Counted from the stretch's first letter, positions 1 through 9,167 are shown. The stretch is 64,000 bases of DNA from Streptomyces halstedii (GCA_000720535.1 JOAZ01000016.1:1-64000); one strand, 5' to 3'. The notes: generated from the sequence alone by a model not told the origin. Translations and numbers: made by a program.

Positions 1-95
1 GCAGCCCGGTGAACGTTTCCACCCACAACGCCTCAGCCCGCAAAACCCCACCCATACAGGAGAAATACCCGAAGCGCAGGCTTCTGCAACACGCT

Positions 96-299
96 TTAGG
101 CGCCCTGGAGGCTCATCGGGCCGTAGATCTTCGCCCCGTCCTCGAAGAGCGTCACCTGGTCCGCGCCGCCTTCCAGGAGTTCCTTCCAGAACTCACCGAT
201 CCAGGACTCCGCGTCGCCCTGGGTGGTGAATTCCTCCGGCTGAAGGGCCGGCTCCGTCTCCGTACCGTCGGACTTCTCGAACCGCCACGTCCACGCCAT
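96..299 (-). CDS. small conserved hypothetical protein (67 aa)
   Basis: A short acidic, tryptophan-rich protein beginning MAWTWRFEK. It has no signal peptide or membrane segment. Codon use is typical of the neighbours, with strong third-position G/C. The ATG is preceded by a purine-rich GGAGGCGGA stretch on the minus strand, which supports the start. I recognise it only as a type of small hypothetical protein common in Streptomyces, with no known function. It is transcribed away from cobU, so 300-440 is a divergent promoter region. Confidence 0.7.
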   Translation of the reverse strand: MAWTWRFEKSDGTETEPALQPEEFTTQGDAESWIGEFWKELLEGGADQVTLFEDGAKIYGPMSLQGA

Positions 300-440
300 G
301 TCCGCCTCCTGGGTCGTGTTGCTGTGCGAAGCCTAGTGGGTGTGGTCGGCGGGGGTCCCGGAGTCGTGTTCCCGCGCGGTGATCCCGGGTGTCCGGTCCC
401 GGGCGCGCAGGCGGGGCGCGGACGCGGGAGGATCAGGACC

Positions 441-1652
441 GTGGAACTGACACTGCTCGGCACCGGAGCCCCCGAAGGGCTGCCGCGGCCCGACTGCCCC
501 TGCGCCGTCTGCGCGTCGGCCCGCGGCACCGGGGCACGGGCCGCGACGGCGCTGCTCGTGGACGACGCGCTGCTGCTCGACCTCACCCCGGGAGCCCTGT
601 TCGCCGCCGCCCGCGCGGGCCGCTCCGTCACCGCCGTACGCCAGGTGCTGCTCACCCACCCGCACGACGGCCCGGCCATGGAGCTGCCCGCCTCGCTGCC
701 CCCGGCCGGGCGGGTGCCGGACGGCCAGGAGCTGACGCTGATCAGCGGGCACCGGGTCCGGGCGGTGGCGATGGACGCCCCGGGTACCGGGTACGAGGTG
801 ACGTCACCGGCGGGCGAGCGGCTGCTCTACCTGCCGCCGGGCGGTGCCCCGGCCGGGCTGGCCGACCGGGCCGACCGGCCCGCCGACCCCTACGACACGG
901 TCGTCTGCGACGTCATCGGACGGCCCGACGCCGTGGCCCGGCTGCGGGCCGTGGGCGCGGTCACGGCGGCGACGGAGGTGATCGCCGTGCACCTGGACCA
1001 TGACGCGCCCCCCGGGGACCAGTTGGACCTGCGGCTGGCGGCGGGTGGGGCGCGGGCGGTGCCGGACGGCACGACGCTGCCGGTGGGTGACTACCGGCCG
1101 GTGCCCGGGATGCCCCGGCGCACGCTGGTGACGGGCGGGGCGCGCTCCGGGAAGTCGCTGGAGGCCGAACGGCGCCTGGAGACGTTCCCGGAGGTGGTGT
1201 ACGTGGCCACCGGCGGCCGGCGCGAGGGCGACGCGGAGTGGGCGGCGCGGATCGGGCTGCACCGGGAGCGCCGGCCCGCGGTGTGGCGGACCGAGGAGAC
1301 GTGCGAGCTGGTCGAGCTGCTGGTGGCGGACGGGCCGCCGCTGCTGATCGACTGCCTGTCGCTGTGGCTGACGGACGCGATGGACCGGTCGGACGCCTGG
1401 GACGAGGCGCTGTGGGCGGCAGGCGGCCGCGACCGGCTGCGGGCCCGGGTCGCGGATCTGGTCCGGGCGGTGCGCGGGACGCGCCGTACCGTCGTCGCGG
1501 TGACCAACGAGACCGGGTCGGGCGTGGTGCCGGCCACGCCGTCCGGGCGGCGCTTCCGCGACGAACTGGGCCGCCTCAACGCCGCGTTCGCCGCCGAGTG
1601 CGAGCAGGTGCTGCTGGTGGTGGCGGGGCTGCCGGTGGTGCTGCGGGGCTGA
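441..1652 (+). CDS. cobU: bifunctional adenosylcobinamide kinase / adenosylcobinamide-phosphate guanylyltransferase, with N-terminal MBL-like domain
   Basis: The C-terminal half (about residues 228-403) is a CobU enzyme. It carries the P-loop GGARSGKS near residue 232, then VVYVATG, and the LLIDCLSLWLTD and VTNETGSG motifs of the family. CobU phosphorylates adenosylcobinamide and transfers GMP to it, making the substrate for CobS. The N-terminal half (MELTLLGTGAPEGLPRPDC) looks like a metallo-beta-lactamase fold, but its metal motif is incomplete (THPHDGP), so it may not be catalytic. The GTG start follows a GGGAGGA ribosome site. The frame stays open upstream to position 9, but that stretch overlaps the small minus-strand gene and lacks family character. 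It is probably co-expressed with cobT. Confidence 0.9.
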   Translation: MELTLLGTGAPEGLPRPDCPCAVCASARGTGARAATALLVDDALLLDLTPGALFAAARAGRSVTAVRQVLLTHPHDGPAMELPASLPPAGRVPDGQELTLISGHRVRAVAMDAPGTGYEVTSPAGERLLYLPPGGAPAGLADRADRPADPYDTVVCDVIGRPDAVARLRAVGAVTAATEVIAVHLDHDAPPGDQLDLRLAAGGARAVPDGTTLPVGDYRPVPGMPRRTLVTGGARSGKSLEAERRLETFPEVVYVATGGRREGDAEWAARIGLHRERRPAVWRTEETCELVELLVADGPPLLIDCLSLWLTDAMDRSDAWDEALWAAGGRDRLRARVADLVRAVRGTRRTVVAVTNETGSGVVPATPSGRRFRDELGRLNAAFAAECEQVLLVVAGLPVVLRG

Positions 1653-1712
1653 TCCGGGGGCGGTACGAGGGCCCGGGGACGGGGGAAGGCCGCCGGGTAC
1701 TGTTTCCGCACA

Positions 1713-1732
1713 GGAGCCCGCCGCCGGGCTCC
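1713..1732 (+). terminator. short GC hairpin between cobU and cobT
   Basis: An 8-bp perfect stem (GGAGCCCG / CGGGCTCC) with a 4-base loop lies in the 115-bp spacer between cobU and cobT. It has no T-run. It could be a weak terminator, an mRNA processing site or an attenuator. I do not see a B12-box sequence, so it is not called as a cobalamin riboswitch. Confidence 0.35.
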
Positions 1733-1767
1733 GGCCCACCCTGTGACGACCCGCGAGGCAGACCCCC

Positions 1768-2898
1768 GTGAATCTGGACGACTTCTCCGACCTGATCGAA
1801 CGCCCCGACGGAGGCGTGCGCCGTGATGCCGAGGAACGCCGGGAACGGCTGCTCGTGCCCCCCGGTTCCCTGGGCCGCCTGGACGAGCTGGGCGAATGGC
1901 TGTCCGCCGCCCAGCAGTCGGTGCCGGTCAGGCCGGTCGACCGGCCCCGGGTGGTGCTGTTCGCCGGTGACCACGGGGTGGCGGAGCTGGACGTGTCCGG
2001 CCGGGCGGCCGGCAGCGCGCACGAGCTGGTGCGGGCGGTCCTGGACGGTTCGAGTCCGGTCGCGGTGCTGGCCCGCCGGTTCTCCGTACCGGTGCGGGTC
2101 GTCGACGCCGGGCTGGACTGCGACCCGGAGCTGCTGCCCGAGGCGGTCGTACGCCACCGGGTGCGGCGCGGCAGCGGCCGCATCGACGTCGAGGACGCGC
2201 TGACGGCCGAGGAGGCCGAGCAGGCCGTGCGGCTGGGGATGCGGATCGCCGACGAGGAGGCCGACTCCGGCACCGACCTGGTGGTCCTGGGCGATCTGAG
2301 CGTCGGCGGTACGACGGCGGCCTCGACGCTGATCGCCGCGCTGTGCGGGACGGACGCCTCGGTGGTCACCGGGCGCGGTGGCGCGGGCATCGACGACCTG
2401 GCCTGGATGCGCAAGTGCGCGGCGATCCGGGACGCGCTGCGCCGGGCCCGGCCGGTGCTCGGGGACCAGGTGGAGCTGCTGGCCGCGGTCGGCGGCGCGG
2501 ACCTGGCGGCGATGACCGGTTTCCTGCTCCAGAGCGCGGTGCGGCGGATGCCGGTGGTGCTGGACGGGGTGGTCTCGGCGGCCTGCGCGCTGGTGGCCCA
2601 GCGGGCGGCCTTCCGGGCGCCGGACTGGTGGCTGGCGGGCCAGGTGAGCGGTGAGCCGGCGCAGGCGAAGGCGCTGGACCGGATGGCGCTGACCCCGCTG
2701 CTTGACCACGGTCTGACGGTCGGTGAGGGGAGCGGGGCGCTGCTGGCGCTGCCGCTCGTCCAGGCCGCGGCGGCGCTGGCGGCGGAGCTTCCGGAGCGCG
2801 CCGAGGAGGCCGGGCCGGTGGACGAGGACCCGGAGGACGCGGAGGCCCCGGCGGACGCGGCGACCGGGGAAGCGGCGGAGGCCGGGTCCACCGCCTGA
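1768..2898 (+). CDS. cobT: nicotinate-nucleotide--dimethylbenzimidazole phosphoribosyltransferase
   Basis: CobT makes alpha-ribazole phosphate from nicotinate mononucleotide and dimethylbenzimidazole, the lower-ligand half of cobalamin assembly. Family motifs visible are PPGSLGRLDELGEW near the N-terminus, VVLFAGDHGVAE, LVVLGDLSVGGTTAAS, the GRGGAGIDD stretch, and MPVVLDGVVSAACAL. The length (376 aa) is slightly above normal because of an acidic, Ala/Glu-rich C-terminal tail of about 35 residues that is probably disordered. The GTG start lies directly after the cobU spacer, on the same strand. Confidence 0.93.
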   Translation: MNLDDFSDLIERPDGGVRRDAEERRERLLVPPGSLGRLDELGEWLSAAQQSVPVRPVDRPRVVLFAGDHGVAELDVSGRAAGSAHELVRAVLDGSSPVAVLARRFSVPVRVVDAGLDCDPELLPEAVVRHRVRRGSGRIDVEDALTAEEAEQAVRLGMRIADEEADSGTDLVVLGDLSVGGTTAASTLIAALCGTDASVVTGRGGAGIDDLAWMRKCAAIRDALRRARPVLGDQVELLAAVGGADLAAMTGFLLQSAVRRMPVVLDGVVSAACALVAQRAAFRAPDWWLAGQVSGEPAQAKALDRMALTPLLDHGLTVGEGSGALLALPLVQAAAALAAELPERAEEAGPVDEDPEDAEAPADAATGEAAEAGSTA

Positions 2899-2976
2899 GA
2901 GGAGCCTGCCGGGGCCCCGGAGAGAGCCGCCGGAGCCCCCGGGGGCCGTCCGGGCCACCGCCTGCCACCGCCTGAG
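2888..2976. repeat. repeated copy of the cobT 3' end
   Basis: The 12 bases at the end of cobT, including its TGA (CCACCGCCTGAG), recur twice about 67-78 bp downstream as CCACCGCCTG then CCACCGCCTGAG. The spacer separates cobT from a convergent membrane-protein gene. On its own this short match could be chance, but it fits the stop-spanning repeats seen at other gene ends in the window. Confidence 0.4.
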
Positions 2977-3005
2977 CGCGACCGCCGGGCCGGGGGCGGG
3001 CGCGG

Positions 3006-3770
3006 TCAGTGCCGGGGAGGACCCGGGAGCGGTGTCCGGTCCGGGGCCCCGCCGATCAGATCCTGGAACCTGCGGCGCGGGCCGGCCCACCGCACGTCGT
3101 GGTGGTAGGCCCGCAGGATGGACCGGGCGCGGGCCCGGTGCCGTCGGCGGTACAGGCGCCGGGCCCAGGGTGAGGCGGGCCGGGCGAGCCGTACGGCGGC
3201 GATCACGGCGACGAACGGGACCAGGGTGCCGATCACGGCCATCCGGGCCTTGCCCTTGAACAGGGCGACCAGGACGCACCCGAAGTTGGCGGCGTACGTC
3301 AGGACGACGCCCAGCCTGCCCTGCTGCTGGTCCCCGCTCAGGTCCTCCACGCCGAGGGGCGAGAAGCCCGCGAGGACGAGCAGGACCAGGGACGCGGTGA
3401 GGACGACCACCTCGACGCTCTGGCGGCCCTCCTCGGTCCAGTACACGTCGTCGAGGTGCAGGATCAGGGCGAACTCGTCCAGGACCAGGCCCGCGCCGGT
3501 CCCGAAGACCACCGCGCAGACCCCGGCCGACACGCCGTCCGCGCCGCTCGCGACCGCGCCGAAGCCGCCGACCACCGAGAGCACCACGCCCGGCACGACG
3601 TGGTGGATGTGCATCCCGCCGGGGGTGATGTTCCGGAAGGGGCCCTTGCCGGCCCGGATCATCCGGGTGATGAACCGGGTGACGGCGAACGTCAGCACGA
3701 AGGCGGTCAGAGCGAGGAGCAGCGGGAGCTTGCCCGGTTCGACGATGTTCTGGTGCAGCCAGTGACCCAT
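3006..3770 (-). CDS. conserved integral membrane protein (254 aa)
   Basis: The protein begins MGHWLHQNIVEPGKLP and has about six predicted membrane segments: a first helix near residues 16-34, several between 60 and 170, and one near 190-205. A conserved-looking MHIHHVVPG stretch and an acidic LDEFALILHLDDVYW motif lie on the non-membrane parts and could bind metal. The C-terminus is Arg-rich and presumably cytoplasmic. I do not recognise a function. It converges on cobT and diverges from cobS over an 87-bp spacer. The ATG was chosen because it opens the membrane-protein character; the longer open frame upstream overlaps cobS. Confidence 0.82.
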   Translation of the reverse strand: MGHWLHQNIVEPGKLPLLLALTAFVLTFAVTRFITRMIRAGKGPFRNITPGGMHIHHVVPGVVLSVVGGFGAVASGADGVSAGVCAVVFGTGAGLVLDEFALILHLDDVYWTEEGRQSVEVVVLTASLVLLVLAGFSPLGVEDLSGDQQQGRLGVVLTYAANFGCVLVALFKGKARMAVIGTLVPFVAVIAAVRLARPASPWARRLYRRRHRARARSILRAYHHDVRWAGPRRRFQDLIGGAPDRTPLPGPPRH

Positions 3771-3857
3771 CCCACCCGCTCCTGAAAATCCAGCTCCGAG
3801 GCTTTTGCGGCGTTCCGCCCAATCTAGTGCCGGACCGCACCGGCTAGCCTGCCCGCG

Positions 3858-4640
3858 GTGACCATCCTGAACAGCCACGGCGTCCGTTTCGCCTTCGGCA
3901 CCCTGACCGCGCTCCCCGTCCGCGTCTCCCGCTGGGACCGCGAGACCGCGCGGGCCGGCATGCTCTGCGCGCCGCTCGCCGGGCTCATGGTGGGGCTGCT
4001 CGCCGCCGTCCCCGGGGCGCTGCTCTCCCTCGCCGGGGCCGGTCCCCTGCTCGCCGCCGTCGCCTCCGCGTCCCTGCCCGCCGCCCTGACCCGGGGGCTG
4101 CACCTGGACGGGCTGGCGGACACCGCGGACGGGCTGGGCAGCGGCAAACCGGCCGAGGACGCGCTGCGGATCATGAAGCAGTCGGACATCGGCCCGTTCG
4201 GCGTGATCACCCTGCTGTTCGTGCTGCTGGCCCAGGTCGCCGCCCTCTTCGAGCTGTACGGCCGGGGCTGGGCGCACGGTGCCCTCGGGGCGCTCGCCGC
4301 CGCCACGGCGGCCCGGCTGGCGCTCACGCTGGCCTCCCGCCGCTCGGTCCCGGCCGCCCGGCCGGAGGGGCTGGGGGCGGCGGTCGCCGGGACCGTTCCG
4401 GCCGGTGCGGCGGCGGCCGTCGCCGCCGTGGTGGTCGCGGGCTGCGCGGCGGCGGGCACGGTGACCGGCGGGTACGGGGCGGCGCGGTACGCCCTGGCCG
4501 TCCTGGCGGGCCTGGCGGCGGCACAACTGCTGCTGCGGCACTGCGTACGGCGGTTCGGCGGGGTGACCGGCGACGTGTTCGGGGCGCTGGAGGAGACCGC
4601 GGCCACGGCGGTGCTGGTGGTGCTGGTCCTGGGCGGGTGA
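3858..4640 (+). CDS. cobS: adenosylcobinamide-GDP ribazoletransferase (cobalamin synthase)
   Basis: CobS joins adenosylcobinamide-GDP to alpha-ribazole (phosphate) in the membrane, the final assembly step of cobalamin. The protein is 260 aa and highly hydrophobic. It shows the family motif RGLHLDGLADTADGLG near residues 78-93, followed by the MKQSDIGPFGV motif. Both hold acidic metal/substrate residues. It completes the salvage set with cobU and cobT in this window. The GTG start is chosen at the beginning of the typical RFAFGTLTALPV region. Its stop codon is the first unit of a tandem repeat. Confidence 0.93.
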   Translation: MTILNSHGVRFAFGTLTALPVRVSRWDRETARAGMLCAPLAGLMVGLLAAVPGALLSLAGAGPLLAAVASASLPAALTRGLHLDGLADTADGLGSGKPAEDALRIMKQSDIGPFGVITLLFVLLAQVAALFELYGRGWAHGALGALAAATAARLALTLASRRSVPAARPEGLGAAVAGTVPAGAAAAVAAVVVAGCAAAGTVTGGYGAARYALAVLAGLAAAQLLLRHCVRRFGGVTGDVFGALEETAATAVLVVLVLGG

Positions 4641-4712
4641 CCGGACGTCGGGGGGTGACCGGACTTCGGGGTGGTGACCGGACGCCGGGGTGGTGACCGG
4701 CCCCCGCGTGGT
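4635..4712. repeat. stop-spanning tandem repeat after cobS
   Basis: Four to five imperfect units of about 18-20 bp (core GGTGACCGGACGTCGGGG) run head to tail. The first unit contains the TGA of cobS; later units diverge gradually. The array fills the convergent spacer between cobS and the GH114-type gene. Confidence 0.8.
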
Positions 4713-4719
4713 GGCCGGT

Positions 4720-5559
4720 TCAGCAGCTCTGGCGCCAGGCGTCGAGGTCGTACTTCTTGAGCAGGGAGCTCAGGCGCAGCCGCCGGGACTCGGGGCAGAA
4801 GTCGGCCACCGGCAGTTCGTACTCGGCGTGCAGGACGGCCTTGCCCGCGTCGATGAACGGGGTCAGCTCGTCGCACTCCTCGTACTGGGCGCACTGCTCG
4901 TTCACCGCGAAGTCGAAGTCGTCGACCAGTTCGGGGATCTGCGGGAGGTCGTTCTTCAGGCCCACGGCCATGCCGTGCCGGTGGGCCAGGTCCGCGATCA
5001 GCCGGTTGTAGCGCAGCTGGTGGGCGGCGGTGAGCGGGAAGCCGGTGTCGTTGAGGTAGCCGTCCATGTTGTCCGGCTCCACCGCGTCGAAGCCCTTCTC
5101 GGCGCACATCTCGATCCGCTTCTCCATCAGCGGCTCCAGGACGTCGGTGCGGCGGATGTCGAGCCACCACTCCCCCTCCCAGCCGTTGCTCTTGCCGCGT
5201 ACGGAGGCGGGGAACGCGTCGGCGTCCGGGCGGAAGTCCTCCCAGGCGCCGGTGGAGAGGTAGCAGATGACCTTGCGGTCCTCGGCGTGCAGCGCGGCGA
5301 CCGTCTTCGCGTCCTGGTCGAAGCCGTCGATGTCGTACACCGGGGCGTCCACGGAGGTGTCGATCCGGCCGGAGAGCTGCCACTGCCAGTCCACGCCGGG
5401 CTCCGGCCGCCAGTGCTCCGCCGCCGGTGGCCGGGAAGCCGCGTCCCGGTCGTCGGAGGCGGTGCCCGGGTCGGTGGCGCAGCCCGCGAGCAGCACCGCC
5501 AGGAGGGGTACGGCGCGGAGCACCCACCTCGTCCGTGTACCGCCCGGCCTGCTCCGCAT
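4720..5559 (-). CDS. secreted lipoprotein, GH114-type (endo alpha-1,4-polygalactosaminidase-like) glycosidase
   Basis: The protein is 279 aa with an Arg-rich N-terminus, a hydrophobic stretch and a lipobox LLAGC near residue 27, so it should be an extracellular lipoprotein. The mature part matches the GH114 TIM-barrel type. Visible motifs are WQWQLSG, VYDIDGFDQD, VICYLSTGAWEDFRPD, DAVEPDNMDGY and AVGLKNDLPQ. Proteins of this family are proposed to hydrolyse galactosaminogalactan-like polymers, but many members are uncharacterised. It diverges from pepA across about 250 bp. Confidence 0.85.
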   Translation of the reverse strand: MRSRPGGTRTRWVLRAVPLLAVLLAGCATDPGTASDDRDAASRPPAAEHWRPEPGVDWQWQLSGRIDTSVDAPVYDIDGFDQDAKTVAALHAEDRKVICYLSTGAWEDFRPDADAFPASVRGKSNGWEGEWWLDIRRTDVLEPLMEKRIEMCAEKGFDAVEPDNMDGYLNDTGFPLTAAHQLRYNRLIADLAHRHGMAVGLKNDLPQIPELVDDFDFAVNEQCAQYEECDELTPFIDAGKAVLHAEYELPVADFCPESRRLRLSSLLKKYDLDAWRQSC

Positions 5560-5808
5560 GGTGCTCCCCCGCTCGATCCGTACCGGTGAACGACCCTATA
5601 GGCGCCCCGGGTTCCTCCCGCACCGGGCCGGGCACGGGGCCGTGCCCGAGGAGGGCGGGAGCACGGACGGACGTGCCCCCGTGAGCGGGAAGCAAAGGCG
5701 CGCGTAGGCTCATTCCCGGCACATTGCGGCGAGGCATACGATGCGCCGGGCACGGTCGGCCCACCCCTCGACCGGCACAGAACTCAACGGAAGCGAGATT
5801 TCACCACC

Positions 5809-7359
5809 GTGACTGCTCTCACTCTCAGCACTGCCGGTGCGGCGACGCTGCGCGCGGACGCGCTCGTCGTCGGCGTAGCCAAGGGCGCGAAGGGGCCGGT
5901 CGTGGCACCGGGCGCCGAAGCCGTGGACAAGGCGTTCGACGGAAAGCTCGCAGCCGTCCTGGAGACCCTGGGTGCCAGTGGTGCCGAGGGCGAGGTGACG
6001 AAGCTTCCCGCCCCGTCCGGCCTGAAGGCCCCCGTCGTGCTGGCGGTCGGCCTCGGCCGTGCCCCCGAGCGGGACGGCGCCTACGACGCCGAGGCACTGC
6101 GCCGGGCCGCGGGCAGCGCCGCCCGCGCGCTGTCCGGTGCGAAGAAGGCCGGTTTCGCGCTGCCCACCGAGTCCGCCGAGGACGCCGGGGCCGTCGCGGA
6201 GGGCGCCCTGCTGGGCGCGTACGCCTTCACCGCCTACCAGGGCGGCGAGGACAAGGTCGCCCCCAAGAGCGCCAAGTCGGCCAAGAAGTCCGGCCCCAAG
6301 CAGCCGCTCGGCGAGGTCGCCCTGCTCGGCGCGAAGCCGCGTGACAAGGCGTTCAAGGCCGCCGCCGACCGCGCCGTCGCGGTCGCCGAGGAGATCAACC
6401 GGGCCCGCGACCTGATCAACACCCCGCCGAACGACCTGTACCCGGAGTCCTTCGCCGCCGTCGCCACCGCGGCCGGCAAGGAGCACGGCGTCAAGGTCCA
6501 GGTGCTCGACGAGAAGGCCCTGGTCAAGGGCGGCTACGGCGGTCTGATCGGCGTGGGCCAGGGCTCCACGCACGGCCCGCGCCTGGTCAAGCTCGCCTAC
6601 ACGCACCCGAAGGCGGAGAAGACCCTGGCCCTGGTCGGCAAGGGCATCACCTACGACTCGGGCGGCATCTCGCTGAAGCCGGCCGGGCACAACGAGACGA
6701 TGAAGTGCGACATGAGCGGCGCCGCCGCCGTGTTCGCGACCGTCGTCGCGGCCTCCCGTCTCGGCCTGCGGGTCAACGTCACCGGCTGGCTGGCCCTGGC
6801 CGAGAACATGCCGTCCGGCAACGCCACCCGGCCCGGCGACGTGCTGCGCATGTACAGCGGCAAGACCGTCGAGGTCCTCAACACCGACGCCGAGGGCCGG
6901 CTCGTCCTCGCGGACGCGCTGACCCGCGCCTCGGAGGAGGCCCCGGACGCGATCGTCGACGTGGCGACGCTGACCGGCGCCATGGTGGTCGCGCTCGGCA
7001 ACCGCACCTTCGGCGTCATGGCCAACGACGACGCCTTCCGTACGGCGGTCCACGAGACCGCCGAGGAGGTCGGTGAGGCGTCGTGGCCGATGCCGCTCCC
7101 GGACGACCTGCGCAAGGGCATGGACTCCCCGACCGCCGACATCGCCAACATCGGCGAGCGGATGGGCGGCGGCCTGGTGGCCGGCGTCTTCCTGCGGGAG
7201 TTCGTCGGTGAGGGCATCGCCTGGGCCCACCTGGACATCGCGGGCCCGGCCTTCCACGAGGGCGCCCCGTACGGCTACACCCCCAAGGGCGGCACCGGCT
7301 CCTCGGTCCGCACCCTGGTCCGGCTGGCCGAGCGCACGGCCGCGGGCGACCTGGGCTGA
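5809..7359 (+). CDS. pepA: leucyl aminopeptidase (cytosol aminopeptidase, M17)
   Basis: A 516-aa M17 metallopeptidase that removes N-terminal residues from peptides in the cytoplasm. The C-terminal catalytic domain shows GKGITYDSGGISLKP with a metal-binding Lys and Asp, MKCDMSGAAAV, and the signature NTDAEGRLVLADAL near residue 358. The N-terminal third is the variable macro-like domain and is rich in Ala and Lys. The GTG start precedes MTALTLSTAGAATLRADALVVG. A strong hairpin follows the gene, so it is probably transcribed alone. Confidence 0.95.
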   Translation: MTALTLSTAGAATLRADALVVGVAKGAKGPVVAPGAEAVDKAFDGKLAAVLETLGASGAEGEVTKLPAPSGLKAPVVLAVGLGRAPERDGAYDAEALRRAAGSAARALSGAKKAGFALPTESAEDAGAVAEGALLGAYAFTAYQGGEDKVAPKSAKSAKKSGPKQPLGEVALLGAKPRDKAFKAAADRAVAVAEEINRARDLINTPPNDLYPESFAAVATAAGKEHGVKVQVLDEKALVKGGYGGLIGVGQGSTHGPRLVKLAYTHPKAEKTLALVGKGITYDSGGISLKPAGHNETMKCDMSGAAAVFATVVAASRLGLRVNVTGWLALAENMPSGNATRPGDVLRMYSGKTVEVLNTDAEGRLVLADALTRASEEAPDAIVDVATLTGAMVVALGNRTFGVMANDDAFRTAVHETAEEVGEASWPMPLPDDLRKGMDSPTADIANIGERMGGGLVAGVFLREFVGEGIAWAHLDIAGPAFHEGAPYGYTPKGGTGSSVRTLVRLAERTAAGDLG

Positions 7360-7719
7360 CGCCCCGCGCGCGACGTCCGCCGAGGACTTCCGCGCGCACC
7401 ACCCGCCCGCGCCGTCAGCGGGCGGCGGACACGGCCCCGGGCATACGTCCGGGGCCGTGGGCGTTCACCCGGGTGGCACCCACCGGCCGATTTTCCGAAA
7501 CTTTGTACGCTTGGACCCTGGTGCGGGCCGGAGGCTCGCCCGCTCTGGAGCAGGGGCCCGCGTCCCGTCCGTCCTCAACAAGTGCGAAGATGGGTTCTCG
7601 GCAGGACAGGGCCCCCACCACAGGGCCGACACTCACCAGCGGCCGCACACCAGCCGACCGGCCGGTCACACCCCAGCGACGGGGCCCGGCGTACGGCGCA
7701 CATGCATGGAGGACGTGAC
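7360..7719. other. intergenic region between pepA and lpdA
   Basis: About 360 bp without a credible gene. The first 100 bp hold the pepA terminator hairpin. The remainder should hold the lpdA promoter and leader. A TTGGAC hexamer at 7511-7516 has no convincing partner -10 at normal spacing. I see no other structured element. Confidence 0.5.
7430..7459 (+). terminator. terminator hairpin after pepA
   Basis: An 11-bp perfect GC-rich stem (CACGGCCCCGG / CCGGGGCCGTG) with an 8-base loop, about 70 bp after the pepA stop codon. There is no T-tract, as is usual for Streptomyces terminators. Confidence 0.75.
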
Positions 7720-9108
7720 GTGGCGAACGACGCCAGCACCGTTTTCGACCTAGTGATCCTCGGCGGTGGCAGCGGCGGTTACGCCGCCGCCCTGCGCGGA
7801 GCGCAGCTGGGCCTGGACGTCGCACTGATCGAGAAGGGCAAGGTCGGCGGTACCTGCCTGCACAACGGCTGCATCCCCACGAAGGCGCTGCTGCACGCCG
7901 GCGAGATCGCCGACCAGGCCCGTGAGTCGGCCCAGTTCGGTGTGAAGGCCACCTTCGAGGGCATCGACATGGAGGCCGTCCACAAGTACAAGGACGACGT
8001 GATCTCCGGTCTGTACAAGGGCCTGCAGGGTCTCATCGCCTCGCGCAAGGTCCACTACATCGAGGGTGAGGGCCGTCTCTCGTCGCCCACCTCGGTGGAT
8101 GTGAACGGCCAGCGCGTCCAGGGCCGCCACGTGCTGCTCGCGACCGGTTCCGTACCGAAGTCGCTGCCCGGCCTGGAGATCGACGGCAACCGGATCATCT
8201 CCTCGGACCACGCGCTGACGCTGGACCGCGTCCCGAAGTCCGCCATCGTCCTGGGCGGCGGCGTGATCGGCGTCGAGTTCGCCTCGGCGTGGAAGTCCTT
8301 CGGCACCGACGTCACGATCGTCGAGGGCCTCAAGCACCTGGTCCCGGTCGAGGACGAGAACAGCTCGAAGCTCCTGGAGCGCGCGTTCCGCAAGCGCGGC
8401 ATCAAGTTCAACCTCGGCACCTTCTTCGACAAGGCCGAGTACACCGAGGACGGTGTGCGGGTCACCCTCGCCGACGGCAAGACCTTCGAGGCGGAGGTGC
8501 TGCTGGTCGCGATCGGCCGCGGCCCGGTCTCGCAGGGCCTGGGCTACGAGGAGGCCGGGGTCGCCATGGACCGCGGCTACGTCCTGGTCGACGAGTACAT
8601 GCGGACCAACGTGCCGACGGTCTCCGCCGTGGGCGACCTGGTGCCGACCCTCCAGCTGGCGCACGTCGGTTTCGCCGAGGGCATCCTCGTCGCGGAGCGG
8701 CTGGCCGGTCTCAAGACCGTGCCGATCGACTACGACGGCGTCCCGAAGGTGACGTACTGCCACCCCGAGGTCGCCTCGGTGGGCATCTCCGAGGCCAAGG
8801 CCAAGGAGATCTACGGTGCGGACAAGGTCGTCGCCCTCAAGTACAACCTCGCGGGCAACGGCAAGAGCAAGATCCTCAAGACCGCGGGCGAGATCAAGCT
8901 CGTCCAGGTCAAGGACGGTGCCGTGGTCGGCGTCCACATGGTCGGTGACCGTATGGGCGAGCAGGTCGGCGAAGCCCAGCTGATCTACAACTGGGAGGCG
9001 CTGCCGGCCGAGGTCGCGCAGCTCATCCACGCCCACCCGACGCAGAACGAGGCGATGGGCGAGGCTCACCTGGCCCTCGCCGGCAAGCCCCTTCACTCCC
9101 ACGACTGA
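7720..9108 (+). CDS. lpdA: dihydrolipoyl dehydrogenase (E3)
   Basis: A 462-aa flavoprotein disulfide reductase that reoxidises the lipoyl groups of 2-oxoacid dehydrogenase complexes. Seen directly: the FAD dinucleotide motif ILGGGSGGYAAA, the redox-active disulfide GTCLHNGCIPTKA (Cys45 and Cys50), the NAD-binding VLGGGVIGVEFAS, the second FAD motif near VSAVGDLV, and the C-terminal catalytic HAHPTQNEAMGEA (His near 439). The GTG at MANDASTVFDLV gives the normal family start; an upstream in-frame extension is not conserved-looking. It lies 59 bp before the E2 gene and probably forms an operon with it. Confidence 0.96.
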   Translation: MANDASTVFDLVILGGGSGGYAAALRGAQLGLDVALIEKGKVGGTCLHNGCIPTKALLHAGEIADQARESAQFGVKATFEGIDMEAVHKYKDDVISGLYKGLQGLIASRKVHYIEGEGRLSSPTSVDVNGQRVQGRHVLLATGSVPKSLPGLEIDGNRIISSDHALTLDRVPKSAIVLGGGVIGVEFASAWKSFGTDVTIVEGLKHLVPVEDENSSKLLERAFRKRGIKFNLGTFFDKAEYTEDGVRVTLADGKTFEAEVLLVAIGRGPVSQGLGYEEAGVAMDRGYVLVDEYMRTNVPTVSAVGDLVPTLQLAHVGFAEGILVAERLAGLKTVPIDYDGVPKVTYCHPEVASVGISEAKAKEIYGADKVVALKYNLAGNGKSKILKTAGEIKLVQVKDGAVVGVHMVGDRMGEQVGEAQLIYNWEALPAEVAQLIHAHPTQNEAMGEAHLALAGKPLHSHD

Positions 9109-9167
9109 TCCAGTCCCGGGCGCGACGACCGACCACTTCCGCATTTTCGTAAGGAGCAACTGAAACC

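Noticed and set aside
9-440. Upstream extension of the cobU reading frame
   Set aside because: It overlaps the small minus-strand gene and lacks family character. A GTG with a good ribosome site sits at the start of the conserved domain.
1653-1767. Cobalamin riboswitch before cobT
   Set aside because: No B12-box or multi-stem layout is visible, only one short hairpin.
804-4541. Several long minus-strand open frames across the cob genes
   Set aside because: They are rich in Arg, Pro and Ser without domain motifs and lie opposite well-recognised cobU, cobT and cobS. Only the membrane-protein part (3006-3770) is real.
5586-5612. GGAAC-n19-GTT sigma-R-like promoter on the minus strand before the GH114-type gene
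   Set aside because: The spacer is one base longer than the usual 18 and the -35 box has a mismatch. Such matches are frequent by chance, so it is not listed as a feature.
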